DNA from: Moniliella sp. 'wahieum'
Taxonomy: Eukaryota > Basidiomycota > Moniliellomycetes > Moniliellales > Moniliellaceae
NCBI GenBank assembly: GCA_003971905.1
Contig: RSEE01000083.1
Span: 237,223 to 301,222 of the forward strand
Length of the DNA: 64,000 bases
Reading direction: 5' to 3'
Of the stretch, positions 23,654-35,494 are shown one piece after another. The stretch's first letter is position 1; the number at the start of each line of letters is the position of its first letter. The notes beneath the pieces are model-generated. The model saw nothing but the letters and a program-made list of their open reading frames with translations. It had not been told where the DNA came from and did no database searches. The position numbers and the translations under genes were made by a program.

Positions 23654-24828
23654 ATGAGCGTCCATCTGCGTCTGGCCCGGCGGCCACGGCCCACCAACCG
23701 CGTTCTACCACATTGTTGCCGCCCTGCGCAGCCGTCCGCGCGACAGCCGTCCGCTGGAAAAGTTGGGCGAGTACGATCCGCTGGCCCAGGCCACGTTGCG
23801 CCAGCCCCCGCCGGCATGGGCGCCGCAGATGGGCGTCCTGACCCCAGAGGCGCGGATTGACATCAATGCCCTGGGGCGCATGCACAACCACCGCTACTGG
23901 AAAGTGGGCAACATCAACCGTCCCCCGGACCCAAACAAGACCCGTACGACAATGAGGGCCAGGTGGTTCATTCGGGCATTGCGGTCGCTCGGACATTGTC
24001 CGCCAAAAGCACGTCGAATGGAACAAGGAGCGAATCCTGTACTGGCTTTCCAACGGTGCCCAGCCCACGCCTCCGTGGCCAAATTGCTCATCAAGGGCGG
24101 CATCCTTCCGCCGGTCGGGTCCACCGCGGCCGCTTCCGCTCCCTGTGGGGCGACTCGGTGCACGATTCGGTGGCTCTGGGCTACCAAAAGACGGCCAAGG
24201 ACCCTGATGCCATCAACATGGTCCGGGCGGCATTGTGATCCGTACGCTGCCCCCGCCCAAGGCGCCTGGTGCCGATGCCACGCCGGAGGAAGTAGAGGCC
24301 TACAGGTGGCTTTGGACAAGTAATGCCGACCAAAACTACGCCAAGTCGATCATACCACCGCGACGCTCTGACGACGAGCAGATGAACTACAGTGGGGTGC
24401 CTGACAAGCTGCTCAAGAAGCCCGGTGGGTTCCTTTCCGTGACGGCCAAGGACGAGTGGAGGCCGCTGGACCCTGTTGCGCTGCCGGACTCGGTGGTGGA
24501 AGAGTTGGCGGATCAGGTGGCGGCCGGCATGCGCCTCATCGAATCCACGCCCAAGCTGCAGAAGTGGGCGGCGTCGAACCGGTCGCGCTTCCACCGCCGC
24601 GTTCTGCGGAGACGGGAACAGAAGCGTTTGGCTCGCACCCCGCGCCTGCTGGGCAAGCCCGACTCGGTGCTGCGCCAGATGCGCAAAGTGATTGCTCGCT
24701 TCCGTAGCATGAGCCGCATGCCGCCTGCTGCGCTGTGGTGCGCACCACCAGCTGCGCGTGGCGTACGCGATGAAGTACCACGTCCGTACTGGCCCTTGGT
24801 CGGCACGCCTCACATGCCGCGCATCTAA
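23654..24828 (+). CDS. MRPS16: mitochondrial ribosomal protein bS16m with C-terminal extension
   Basis: The ATG at 23654 gives MSVHLRLARR and, after one indel, FYHIVAALRSRPRDSRPLEK and LGEYDPLAQATLR, the standard S16 opening. Then NALGRMHNHRYWKVGNINRP (a fungal insertion) and KERILYWLSNGAQPT with VAKLLIKGGILP complete the S16 fold near 24110. Reading continues: FRSLWGDSVHDSVALGYQK, DPDAINMVRAAL, and from 24238 an uninterrupted frame to 24828 with EEVEAYRWLWTSNADQNYAK, SGVPDKLLKKPGGFLSVTAK, and a basic RFHRRVLRRREQKRL helix. A canonical S16 is 80-130 residues, so about 230 residues are extra. The extension could be a separate protein gene broken by the same indels; I favour a fusion because no new start context is obvious. 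It is divergent from RRP1, with a 288-bp shared promoter. Confidence 0.75.
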
Positions 24829-24979
24829 GGGGGGGAGCAGAGACGAGCAAAAATGCATGAATGGCATCAGGAGCTTTCTTGCCAGCACTGCTGGCTGCCG
24901 TAGTGGGGCGAAAAAGATAGTTTGTTATGCTTGCGGGCTTAGCGTTGGAGCGGCGGTAGCAAGGCGGGGGCAGCAAAAA

Positions 24980-25076
24980 AGGAGTAGGTCGGACTCGAAC
25001 CAACGACTTCAAGATGATAGCAGCCCTCGGAAGGGACAATTGCAATCTCACACGCTAACCGCTGCGTCACTACTCC
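24980..25076 (-). tRNA. tRNA-Cys(GCA) with 24-nt intron
   Basis: Acceptor stem GGAGTAG/CTACTCC, D arm ACGC..GCGT, anticodon stem TGAGA/TCTTG, loop TTGCAA with GCA at the anticodon, T arm GTTGG-TTCGAGT-CCGAC, discriminator U as expected for tRNA-Cys. A 24-nt intron follows position 37. A T-run (complement of AAAAAA at 24975-24980) serves as Pol III terminator. Confidence 0.95.
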
Positions 25077-25256
25077 GGATGGATGACCGGCTGGATTTGT
25101 TTTCGAAATAGTCTGTGGTTGCCGCTGTCGGAATTCGGACGGGGGCAGACGCGACGCGACGCGTGGTTGAAAGTTTCCGCCGCAGATTGAGGACGCGTCG
25201 GAAGGCGCGGCGGGAGCGCAGAGCACCGAGGCAGAGCACAGCAAACTGCGTCGTCG

Positions 25257-25285
25257 CTACCACCACCACCACCACCACCACCAAC
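25257..25285 (+). repeat. (CAC)n microsatellite before CDC6
   Basis: Eight or so CAC units immediately before the proposed CDC6 start at 25290. Probably 5' UTR. Confidence 0.7.
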
Positions 25286-25289
25286 CCCC

Positions 25290-27392
25290 ATGCGCTCGCT
25301 GCGGCCTGCTCGTGTGCTGCCCCGCCGCCGTTGCCTCGGTGGAGTGTGTGCCCTCGTCGGAGACCGAGGAGGAGCCCGACGCGTACCTCGACTCGGACCC
25401 TGCGCCCGACGAGGACGAACCCATCCGCCTCCTCCGCTCGCGCACGCCGCGCCCGCCTGCGCCCGCTCCGCCCCCCTCCGCCTCCGCCGCCTCGTCGCCC
25501 TCTCTTCCCCCCCCCCCACCCTGCCGGCACCTGCGCCTGCCAAGCGCATCACACGCAGCGCCGCCGCCGCATGCCTCCCCGTCGCCGCGCCGCTCCCCCA
25601 GCCCCCTGCACCTGGTATGTGTACGCCCTGCTGCCTCTCTTGGGTCGAATGCTAGGATGAACATCGCGAGAGCTAATCTGTTCTGCCTGCTAGCCCCGCC
25701 CCGCCCGCCGAAGAGAAAACGGTCGGAAAAGGCCGAGACAAGGCAAGCCAGTCCCCCGGCACCTAAGCGCGCTTTTGAGCGCACCCACTCCTCTGCTTCG
25801 ACCTTGGTCGACGAAAGCTCGGACTGCGAAACTGTGACGGGCGATCCGGTCGCAGAGACCAAAGCCACAGTGCTCGAGCCAAGCGAAACGTTCCCGCATG
25901 TCTATGCCCATGCTCGCTCCCTCCTCCGCTCTGCCCATCCCGCCCATACCCTCATTGGCCGTGAAACCGAACGAAGCACCATCCATTCCTTTCTCTCTGC
26001 CCGCCTCGGTCCATCGTCAGAAGGGCCAGCGTCACTCTACATTGCCGGCACACCCGGCACGGGCAAGACAGCGCTGGTGTGCGATGTTGTGGCCAAATTT
26101 CAATCCGAGGCAGAGGTGGTGATCCTCAACTGCGTTGCGCTCGCCTCGGCGGCCGACGTCTACGGCACCATCTTGAGCCACTTGCCCTGCGGCACAGGGA
26201 AGCGAAGTCGCACGTCGAGTGAGTCGGAGCGACTGCTGCTCTCTCCTCACCGCACCAAGTAGCAAGACGGTGATCGTGCTGGACGAGATGGACGCGCTGG
26301 TGCGCACCGGTGCGCACCAGGACGTGCTGTACAAATCTTTTTGGCTGTGGCCCAAGCGAATCCCAGTCGGGCCAAGGCCAAAGCTAAGACAGCTTTGATT
26401 GGCATTGCCAACTCGCTCGATCTTGCCCACCACTTTTTACCCTTACTCGCCGCCCACGCAGCCTGTCCCGAGCTGCTCAGTTTCACTCCGTTTACCGCAC
26501 AGGAAATTGTCCAAGTGGTCACCGCACGGTTGGATGCCCTCTGGGTCGCGCCGACGCGCCCCCCAAACCCGAGGCTGAGGCCGACGCACTGCCCATCTTT
26601 AGCGTCCCAGGACTCCGACTGGCAGCAATGAAGGTGGCAGCTGCGACGGGCGACCTGCGCAAAGCGCTCGACGTGTGCCGCTTGGCCATCGAGACGCTTG
26701 AGACGCAACAGCGCAAAAAGGGCGTGGACCTAACCTGCTTGACTCCTGCCTCGGCCGCGCGTGTGGGCCCACCACAGGTACTGACGGCGATCGCCAAGAC
26801 ACTTGTCGCTGCCGGTGGGTCCTGCTCAGCGACAGTAGCCAAAGTTCGGGGCTTGCCGCTACATGGCGGATTACTGTTGGCGTCCTACTTGCTCGTCGAC
26901 ACGCGCCAGCACCACCTCGGGCCTCGTCAGCCAATCGATGTGGCAAGCGTATACGATACCTACACACGCATCTTGTCTGACGACGGCACCTTTTCCCCGC
27001 TGCCCTTGGGCGACGTGTTGGACCTCCTGGCTAGTCTCGAGACGCAAGCCTTCCTCGACCTCAGTGCGCCGTGCGCGCCACGTAAGGGCGCCGGCGGGAG
27101 CAAGGGAAGCAAGCCCGGCATGCGCCATGCCCCGCTGGGCGCGCGCGCACGTATCATCACGCTCCGCCTGCCGGTGGAGGAGGTGCGACGTGGGCTGACG
27201 GAGCCGACGGCAGGCGCGGCGGCGGGAGGATCAGGACAAACTGTGGCGGCCGAGACGATTGGGCGACTGCTGCAAACTGAGACGAGGCGGATCCTGCGAG
27301 CCAAAGGGTGGGAACAAGCTGCGGACGCGTTCCAGCACACCCGCGCAGAGGAGTTGGGCGGCGGACGCTTGGCCGTGGCCAAGGGCTTGTAG
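25290..27392 (+). CDS. CDC6: replication licensing factor Cdc6
   Basis: AAA+ ATPase that loads MCM with ORC and Cdt1. The N-terminus is acidic then Pro-rich (SETEEEPDAYLDSDPAPDED), with basic motifs (PPKRKRSEKAETRQ near 25700) and S/TP sites that suit CDK control and nuclear import; an intron is likely at about 25616-25693. The AAA+ core starts HTLIGRETERSTIHSFLSAR, then Walker A GTPGTGKTALVCDV (about 26053), Walker B VIVLDEMDALV (about 26272) and sensor 1 GIANSLDLAHHFLPLL (about 26400). The sensor 2 region reads LAAMKVAAATGDLRKALDVC (26620-26680), typical of Cdc6 rather than Orc1. The C-terminal winged helix (DVASVYDTYTRILSDDGTF, 26940-26990) leads to the stop at 27390-27392. From about 26610 to the end the frame is intact. 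The start at 25290 is tentative. Confidence 0.85.
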
Positions 27393-30300
27393 CGTATCAC
27401 GAGAGATGAGAATCGAGTCGTTTGCTTTGTTGTTGCTTTCTGGTTGCTTGGCCGGCACCCGACAAAGAAGATAGACCTGTGAACTCAAGGGATGTACTTA
27501 GTACTAATGAGATGCATGCTTTGTTCTGATTTTGCCACCACGTCCATCTTCCCGCCCGCTCTGGGCCGGGTGGGGTGGATGGGTTGGAGGAGCAGGCGTA
27601 GGCGTAGGTGCAGAAAGCGTGGCTGATGGGACGCCTAACCTCCCCGTAGCCGTCCCTCCACACTAGGTCAAGATAACCGGACTTCTTGTTTCGTCGCTCC
27701 CTCCATCCTCCAACACGTCTCGGGATCGGTCTCGCCCTCGCCCACAGCCCACTGTCACCATCTCATCGATATCGTCCGCCCATCCGCACTGTCCATCTGC
27801 TGGCCGTGCCGCCCGGACGTGCGCGCCGCTTGCATTTATCCTGGCTTTGCTAAAACCCGTGGCAGGTCACTTCAAGGAATAGTGGACCGGCCGAGTTGCA
27901 AGGGTACAACGGCACGGAGCATCCGTGGTAGCCCCCGGGGGTTGGGAAGAGAGAAGGGGTTAGGGCGACCTCCCCTCCCCTCCCCTCTCGCCCGAGCTGC
28001 TGTACATCCTGTGGTGCAGGACAAACCATCAGAGCGTCGACGACTCACTGCCCCTCGACTCAGGCCTCACAGCTATAGCCCAATCCACAGAATGGCCCTG
28101 CAGTGTCGTTTGCGCGTTGCAATCTCAATCGTTCCCGACTTACGCCCATCAGTGCGCTGGCAGTCAAGCCAGCGCGGCACCTTCTACCTACTACGCCTAC
28201 CAAGCTGGGCAAGTACCACGGTCCTCAGTTCCTGTGCCCTGCGGGGGTCACTTTGAGCTTGTGGCTTGTCCTTGAATCGATCCGAGCACAGCGTTCTGTC
28301 CATTGAAGACGGTAACAATGGCTGCCATTGGGGGGCGGAGAGTGCGTGGTGGTAGCAGTGGCCAATTGACGAGACGTACTCAAGTAAACCCATGGCAGTT
28401 CATTCTGATGCGACCAGTGTGGCCCACAGCGATCCTGGAACAAACGCGGGTCATTATAGTTCCACAGCACGTGGCTGTCCGGTATCGTCTGGGCGAGGAG
28501 CAGAGGTTGGTCTTTCTATACTCTACATGTATGAAGAGTGTCCTGTAGTGTTTTTTGCTTCTAGAATGCGCGGTGCCAGGTGAGGCAGGATGATGGCTAG
28601 TTGTGAGCTACTGCTCTTTCCTCTTGACTTTTTGTGGGCCGCGCTGGGTTGGGCTATGGAGCATCATGACCGTGATGCAGCTAGTCTTTCTCCCCTGGCC
28701 TGCTGTTACTGCTGCACCGGACAGTGACTAAGCTTCTGTGCTTCCTCCGAGACGCTTGTCTATCCCTCGAAGAGTTTTACTGTTTTGCACTAAGGTGCTG
28801 GACTACTCATCGTTCATCAGCACAGAGGGGTCACTGTTCACGCCCCATATAACTTCAAGTAGCAACCGTACAGCTGAAAAGGCGGTTACTGTGCAGCACA
28901 CACGGGACTGTTGAGTGGGTAGTCCGTACCGGGATGGAGCACAAAGAAGCGGTGCTCCAAGGCTTTCTGGGCCGAGCAGCGCAGGTTGGGGTGGGGTGGA
29001 AGAGGTGATGGATCGACAATGTCCTGGATTGGTTAATCTTCAGTGGCAGTATCCGCAATACTTCTGTGTTGTACATAGAGTAGATAGCAGATGCCGGCGA
29101 CCGTATCCTGTTCGTTTCAGTCCCAGTCTTTTCTGCTTATGTATCTTCACCTCAACCATCTTTTTGCTGCAGTGTGGACGAAAAAAACGTCTTCCTCCTC
29201 TCTTGCCTCCTTCTCTCGAACCAGCCTTTCCACAGTCCCCACAACCCTTTTCTCCCATTTCAGTGGCGCTCGCACCGCTCTCCATCTCGGGTTCCTGCGC
29301 GACGACGCCACCGGTATCCCCCGGTCTCTTGACCGGCAGTATGTCGTACACCTCACTCGGGGAGTTCCCATTGGCCTGCCCCTCCCCCGGGGCTCCTGTA
29401 CGAAGGGGAAGTGCAAGATGTGCGCACTGCAGTACGGGTAGGTAGATACGCACACCAGGCATCCGGTATGTTCCTTCACGCGACGTTTCATCTATAATTC
29501 AATAGTCTGTTGGCCCTCTCCATCACCAGTCACCAGTCACCTCCCTTCTGGTCGCACACGGAGCTTTCCACGCGCCATTCATATTCCTTCTCAGCTGCCT
29601 ACGGAGAAGGAATGGAATGGAGCCCAAACAGCTGCACTACGGCACTATGGCATGAAATGCAGTGCTGCCCATGGACCATTGATGGCTCATCTCATCGCTT
29701 CGCTTGGTATATACGGGCTACTAGCGTGGCCGTTTGTTAAGCCAGAGAGCGGCCGGCGTACCGTCCATCGGCACCGCCGGGGTGGCAAAAGTACCACCAC
29801 CGAGAACGAAGCACGCGCGCGGGAGGGGCCTTGCGCAGTACACCGTACCCAGTCGAACCCATCTCGCTGGTTGTCGCCTTACAGGCCGCCCAGCAACCGG
29901 GATGTTTTCGTACCCGTCCGACCGACCCCGCCGCGCGACCGACTGCACACGCCCGACCCCCCGCCGTTGCAGCACAGGACAAAAACGTGACCACGGGACA
30001 GGACCAATCCGCTCGAAAGTGGCCTGACCCAACCACGCCCGCCCAACCCACCACCTACGCTCGTCGTTCATTCCGTAACGCGTAACCCGTCAAGGACGGG
30101 GGAAGACACCTGTACTACTCTACACCGAGCTCCGCCCCACTGGGGGTAAGCGCTCGCTGAACGTGGAACGTCGATCTAAGCGTAAGCCCGCACGCAGTTC
30201 ACGGAGGCAAGGCCGCCTCTCCCTACGGCAGAAGCTGCACTGCCGAGGGGTGGGGGAGGGCACGTGTGAGGTGGGCCAAGGCCAGACAGGGAGCTAGGGG

Positions 30301-31298
30301 GGCGACGGACGCGACCGAGCGCAACCGAGGTGACAAGCTGCCGAGGTAAGCAGGCCGGGGCGACGGGGCAGAGGGGTCGGTACGGGGTCGGGGGTCGGCC
30401 GTCGAGCGTCGGGGGCAGAAGCAGGAGCAGGAGCAGGACCAAGTGGGACCCAGACCAGGGGCTATTGCGGTCCACCGTCTAAGGGGGGAAGGGGGGGATG
30501 GATTGTAGGAAGGCAGGGCAGCGGGCAAGAGAGGTGAGGTGAGAGGAGAGGAGAGGAGAGAGGCGAGAGAGAGGATAGAGAGAGGAGAGGGGGAAAGGTA
30601 GAGAGAGCTTGAACGGTTCCGCCTGACTAAGAGTGTGGAGAGGGAGTGGAAGAAGGGGGGGGGGGTACGTGGGAAGGGTAGGTTACCTCCCACCCCCGAC
30701 CCCCCCACACTACTCCCACACTCCACTCCACTCCACACCTACAGCCAGGCGTCAGAAGCGGAAGGCCACAAGCGCTTTTTTTGTTGATTTTGGCATAAGA
30801 GAACATCCGACGCTCCGGAAGGAACTGGGAACTGGGAACCGTAAGGAGGCGGCGATGTTGAGGACATGTCGAGAAACGCGGGCCGACGAAACGCAAGTGC
30901 GTCCGCGGCAGGACGGAGAAAAAAGAGAAAAAGAGAAAAAAAAAAGAAAAGGAAAAGGAAAAAAGTGGTGATGTGGTCGGGGGGGAAGGGGGAGAGCCGA
31001 GACCGGGAACGAAGACGGACCAAGGGGAGAAGGTTGAGGGAGGCCGAGAGCAGAGGCGGAGGAGGAGAGGACGGACGCGACCAGTGGGGAGACGGATGAG
31101 ACCCAGGTGGGCCCCAAGCCCATGGGAAGTGGTAAACAAAAAGGCGAGCGAACAGGGCAGGCAAAGGCGAGCAGGCAAGAGAGATGAGAGATGGGCAGGG
31201 CAGGGAACGAAACGGGAGACACGGCACAAATCAACAAACAGTCCACAGTCCACCAACCACCAACCACCAAACGCAAACCACAAACTACCATGCTGCCC
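27393..31298. other. long non-coding region with no convincing gene
   Basis: About 3.9 kb between CDC6 and the cyclin. It contains an AT-richer stretch (28.3-29.1 kb), a CACCAGTCACCAGTCAC motif at 29523-29540, and a purine-rich stretch from 30480. A 103-codon frame without ATG spans 27964-28275 (contains PELLYILWCRTNHQSVDDSL) and a plus-strand frame at 29091-29441 ends CTKGKCKMCALQYG; neither could be assigned. Purine bias and shadow frames explain the longer open frames after 30.2 kb. Confidence 0.4.
30480..31095 (+). repeat. polypurine tract downstream of the cyclin gene
   Basis: Strongly purine-biased plus strand, with near-pure GA blocks at about 30530-30610 and 30900-31060. On the cyclin sense strand this is polypyrimidine and lies just past its stop, so it may be 3' UTR or terminator. 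It can form triplex (H-DNA). Confidence 0.6.
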
Positions 31299-33384
31299 CT
31301 ACAGCCCGGCAATGGGCACATGCGGGACCGTGTACGGGTAGGCGAGGGGGTACGGGTGGTAGTGGCCGTAGAGCGGGACCAAGCGTTGTTGCTGTTGCTG
31401 TTGCGGTTGCGGCGGCTGGTACGAGTAGGGGTAGGGATAGTATCCGTTGTACCCCATCCAGGAAGCGTACTCGGGCGCCTTGCTCTGGCCCACTGGCAGT
31501 AACGCGGCGGAGCGAGAGGGACCGAGGCCTTAGCCTCAGGCTCTTGAATCGACGGCGACGAGGACGAAGAGGAGGAGGTACTGTCGTCCATTTGCTGGGC
31601 GGGCGAGGAGAGCGCCTCAAAGCCGCGGTAGGGCGACGCGTTGAGCGAGTCGACGGTGGAATGTTCCGACGCTGGCGACACGGGCTCCAGCAACGGCGAG
31701 TCCAAGTCCATGTCGCCCGTGGAGAGGTAGGAAACCACCGAGCTGGCCCGCTGGGTTTCACCATGTGCTCCGCAGGCAACTGCTCCTCGAGCGCAACCAG
31801 CACCCACCTGTACTGGTCCGGTCCCACCTCGTTCATCTCCAGCGCCTTGTCAATCGTTTCCTCCCCGGGGCAGGGCGGGTTGTACGAGTCAATCAGGCGA
31901 CGCGAGACGAAGTTGCTGAGATCGTGGGGTAGGAGACCCACTCCTCTCCTTCGGCACCAAGTCAAAGTGGCACACGCGCAGGTAGAAGCGTTCCATCACG
32001 TTGAGCTCGGCGAGCGGGATGCCAGTCACCTCGGTCCAGGTCTTGTTCAAAAAGGTATTGTCGTCCAAGTGCTTGTTGCCCATCATCAGGCCCAAGACAA
32101 ACAGCTTGAACGGGAGCGACGTGCTGGGTTGGGAGAGGCCTGGGCGGGCAAATTCCTGCTTCCAGGTCTGGACGAGGTAGGCTTGCGCCTCCATCGCACC
32201 TCCTGCTCTTCTTCGCACACATCCTCCATCTCCTCTCCGCCCACATCGGCAAGGGCACGGTAGAGCCGGAGGGCGTAAAAGAGAGCGAGGAAGAGGGTCG
32301 AGGGCGTAAGCAGCGGCTGCTGCAACACGGTTTGAACAAAATTGGTAAACGTCTCCATGGTCAAATGCGTCGTCTGCACCGCACCCTCGCGCTGCAACGG
32401 CCAGGAGCGCACCACTTGCGCATAGATCGAGTCTTGCTGCAACGAAAGAAACACACGGTCGTCGTACGTTTGGTCTGTGGCCACTGCAGCGAGGTGGGCT
32501 GCGGTGCAGGGGCCATGTCGACGACCTGCTTGCTAGCAGGCGAGAGCCAGTCGGGGCTCATCGGCTCACCAACCACTTCCTGGAACGCCTCGGACAGCTG
32601 AAGGAACAGGGCAGCCACCACGGGCGCAAGCCAAGAGGTGCGTCCCTCCCAAGACCAATCTTCGTCGCCGGGCATCGCCTCTCGCACGGGCGACGCGGGG
32701 CTTGGGCACGTCGCGCTGCACCACGGGCGGCGGGGTGGAGACGAGCGGCACGGCAGACGGCTGATGGCTACCAAGATGCAAGAGGCAGGATCAACAAACC
32801 AGGCCTCAGCGTCAGCAAGAGTGGGGGGCACAGACCCAGGCAGGGCAGAGGGAGAGAGGGAGACTTACGGGTGAGACCAGTACTTGGGGTTGTGGCATGG
32901 CGGGGCGGTGCTTGGTGGGTGCTGTGGTGGGGGTGCTGGTGCTGGTGCTGAGAAGGCGGCGTCGGCCACGCGCCCGCAGGAGCGGCCGCCGAGTTGGCAC
33001 CATTGCTGGCGGACAGCTTGGCGAGATGGTGGGCAACGACGAGCTGGTGCGAGGGAGTGGTGGGTGGGCGTACCCGTGGCCCGTGGCGCGGTACTCGGCG
33101 GCAGACGGAGCCCAGTCGGGCGCCTCGAGGGGCGAGGCGGCGCGCAGCGGCGGCCGCGGGAGCGTACTGGGGCGGGAGGGGAGCCGAGGGGGGGGTAGTA
33201 GGCGCTGTCATGGGCGGGGTAGGCGAGCGGATACGGGGGGGGGCGCATGCACGGGGCCCGGCCGGCACTGGGCATAGGCGGCCGCGGCACCGTGGTGGCT
33301 GTCGGTGCGGCGGGGCGGGTAGGCGGCGGGGTAGGCAGGCGCGCCGCCGTAGACGGCGCCCATGGCGGGGAAGTAGTAGCTCAT
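31299..33384 (-). CDS. PHO80/PCL-type cyclin
   Basis: The ATG at 33384 gives MSYYFPAMGAVYGGAPAYPA, then a long Pro/Tyr/His-rich arm. A clear intron at 32768-32868 (101 nt) joins to PSAVPLVSTPPPVVQRDVPK. The cyclin part reads WLAPVVAALFLQLSEAFQEV, then TMETFTNFVQTVLQQPLLTP and STLFLALFYALRLYRAL, an acidic loop, KLFVLGLMMGNKHLDDNTFL, NKTWTEVTGIPLAELNVMER and FYLRVCHFDLVP (32360-31960). The L..LM...K.L.D.T..N..W pattern matches PCL cyclins that activate Pho85/CDK5-type kinases. The C-terminal region (SNFVSRRLIDSY, then ALEMNEVGPDQYRWVLVALE) is followed by a Ser-rich linker and a Tyr/Pro/Gln-rich tail ending at 31299. Two to four frame changes. The exact partner kinase cannot be told from sequence. 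Confidence 0.75.
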
Positions 33385-34470
33385 GGCCAGCGGCACAGGC
33401 ACGGAGGCGCAGGGGCGGGCGAGCGCAGAGGCAGGCAGCCGGACAAAGCACCAACACGGGGAAACGGGGCGAACACGCAGGGAGCTGCACACTAAGGCGT
33501 CTCTGTGCGTTCTGGGGGGGGTGGGGAGGGGGGGGGGGAGAAGGGGAAGGGGCGGGCAAGGAGCGGCGGGTCGAGCGGAGAAGAGACGGCGGGCTGAGCG
33601 TCGGGGGCACTCAGAGGCTCATCAGCTCTGGCTCGAGTCAGAGGCTGCAGAGGGGCTGGCAGGCAAGCACGCCGGCACCAAGCGCAGTGCCAAGGCCAGG
33701 GGGGGGGGGGGGAAGCGAGGCCGGTCGGCCGGTGGTCGTGACAGTCGGCGCGGGCGGGGGGTGGGCAGCGAGGCGGGCGAGGGGGGGGGGGAGGGGCGCG
33801 GCGGAGGAGGTGGTGGCGAGGACGCAGCTGTGCACCGCCGCGACGGCCTCCGACTTGGCCACGCCGGCGCTGTCGGGCTGTCGGGCGGGCGTCGCGGGGG
33901 CGGGTTGCTGCCGCCTGGGGCGCACGGGCAGCGCGGCGTGCTGCGTGCTGCCGCTGCTGCAATGCTCCTGCGGCCCACTGCGGCCGCCCGCTCATCCTCC
34001 ACGCGCAGCTCACCCACGCGTTGCCTGAACCGCCGCAGCACAGCACAGCACCGCACAGCACTGCCCTGCCCCCTGCGTTTCGCCACCACCCGAGGGCGGC
34101 ACGGCGCCTGTGCTGCACGCGGTTTGTTCTGCACGTTCCCAGGGGTAGGGTTGGGGCAAGGGCGGCACGCGGGACTCTGCCCTGGTTTCTTTCTTTTTTT
34201 GCAGGTGCAGCCACACGGGCGCCGTGCGGTGGCGGGCGGCGGCGGATGCCCACTGGGTGGTTGGGCCATAGTGGCGGCTGGGCGCGGGGGCGGCAGGCGC
34301 GTGGCCACGCGCACTGCGGTGCCCGTGCTGCGCCAGGCGCTTCGGCGGTCTTCTGTGTGGTATGTAAGAGTCTGTAGCCTCCCCTAGGGTTGCCCGGGGC
34401 AGCGAGTGCGATTAGCTCGCATGCTGCAGCTGAACGTTCAGCACGTGCATGTCATTGCTCGCTAGGAATA
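33385..34470. other. GC-rich spacer between cyclin and reductase
   Basis: Very G-rich plus strand with several G-runs of eight or more (33516, 33697, 33782). Long open frames occur on both strands at once and are Pro/Arg-rich shadows. It should hold the cyclin promoter and the reductase terminator. Confidence 0.45.
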
Positions 34471-35494
34471 CTACAACGCTGTCCACCCCTTGGGCTCGGT
34501 CGCCAGCGACTGGCGCACGGACGTGGGGTAATCCACCAGCGCATCCCGCCCAATCAGGTCGACAAAGCGGCCGTTGTGCACCTCGTTCAGGTCCTCCTTG
34601 TCCAGCTCCGCCTCCTTCTCCCACGCCGTGTGCGCCAGCGGCGCATCGGGCCGGACAGCGAGGATGTTGTGGATGAGGCTGCGGTATGTGTACGGCGCCG
34701 TGAACGCCAGGATCCGCTCGCCCCCCACATCCGCCCGCGTCAGCGCCGCCACGTGCACCTGCGCCGTGTTCACCACATTCACCATCCACTGCGGGCCCTC
34801 GTACTTGAGCCGGCTCAGGTCCCCCGCCGCCGTCTGGTACACGATCAGGTTGGTGTTGAACGACGTGGCCGCCGGGTGCGTCGGTCCCCAGTTTACATTG
34901 GGCAGGATCGTGGTCAGCGTAAACCCAGGCTGGGTCGTCTGCACAAACTTCCACGCCGCCTGCTCCGACAGCACCTTGCTCGCGGCGTAAATGTCCTTCT
35001 TGTTGCCGTTCGTTTGCGCCGGCACGACCACCTCCTCGTTCCACGACGCCGTCGTCACCTCCTTGCCCTGCGTAAACTGCGAATACGTCGCGGCAAACGA
35101 GCTGGAGGTGACCACCACCCGCCGCACCGACGGCGTCGCAGCGGCCACCTTGAGGATGCCCAGCGTGCCCTCCACGCTCGGAGGCACCACCTCCTCCCAC
35201 TTGTCGGAAAACGTCAGCACGGCAGCCACATGCGCCACGCCGGCCACGCCTTGGATCGCCTTGGTATACGCATCCCGCCGCCATCATGTCGGGCACCAGC
35301 ACCGTTTCAAACTGCCCCGGGTACAGCGCGTCAAAGTACGCGTGCAGGCCAGCGGCCTTGGCGTCGGTGCGCGCGGTGGCGCGCACGCGCAGACCGGCCT
35401 TGAGCGCTTGCTCCACAATGTGCGCACCGATAAAGCCGGTGGCTCCAGTGACGAGCACCAGCTCGCCAGGCTTCAAGGGCGGGGTAGGAGTCAT
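34471..35494 (-). CDS. NAD(P)-dependent extended SDR reductase (GRE2 / dihydroflavonol-reductase-like)
   Basis: The ATG at 35494 gives MTPTPPLKPGELVLVTGATG, with the Rossmann glycine motif GATGFIG. It continues HIVEQALKAGLRVRATART, GVAGVAHVAAVLTF, PSVEGTLGILKVAAATPSVR and RVVVTSSSFAA, then the catalytic YAASK (about 34976-34990), WKFVQTTQPGFTLTTILPNV, NWGPTHPAA, MVNVVNTAQVHVAALTRADV, stop at 34471. About 341 codons, the usual length. The whole gene is one frame except one extra base in the CCC run at 35274-35276; removing it turns the reading into AYTKAIQGVAGVAHV. The family reduces carbonyls such as methylglyoxal, isovaleraldehyde or flavanol-like ketones with NADPH; the substrate cannot be chosen from sequence. 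TATA-like DNA lies about 75 nt upstream. Confidence 0.9.

Noticed and set aside
27964-28275. 103-codon open frame with several Cys residues
   Set aside because: No ATG, no splice partner seen, no family resemblance.
29091-29441. Plus-strand frame ending CTKGKCKMCALQYG
   Set aside because: The CxxxxCxxC end is suggestive of a metal site but the rest is low-complexity and unmatched.
33492-34387. Long Pro/Arg-rich open frames on both strands
   Set aside because: They overlap each other, have no family features, and match the G-rich composition of a spacer.
35270-35280. Programmed ribosomal frameshift in the reductase
   Set aside because: The site is a plain C-run without slippery heptamer or downstream structure, and similar breaks occur in all neighbouring genes.
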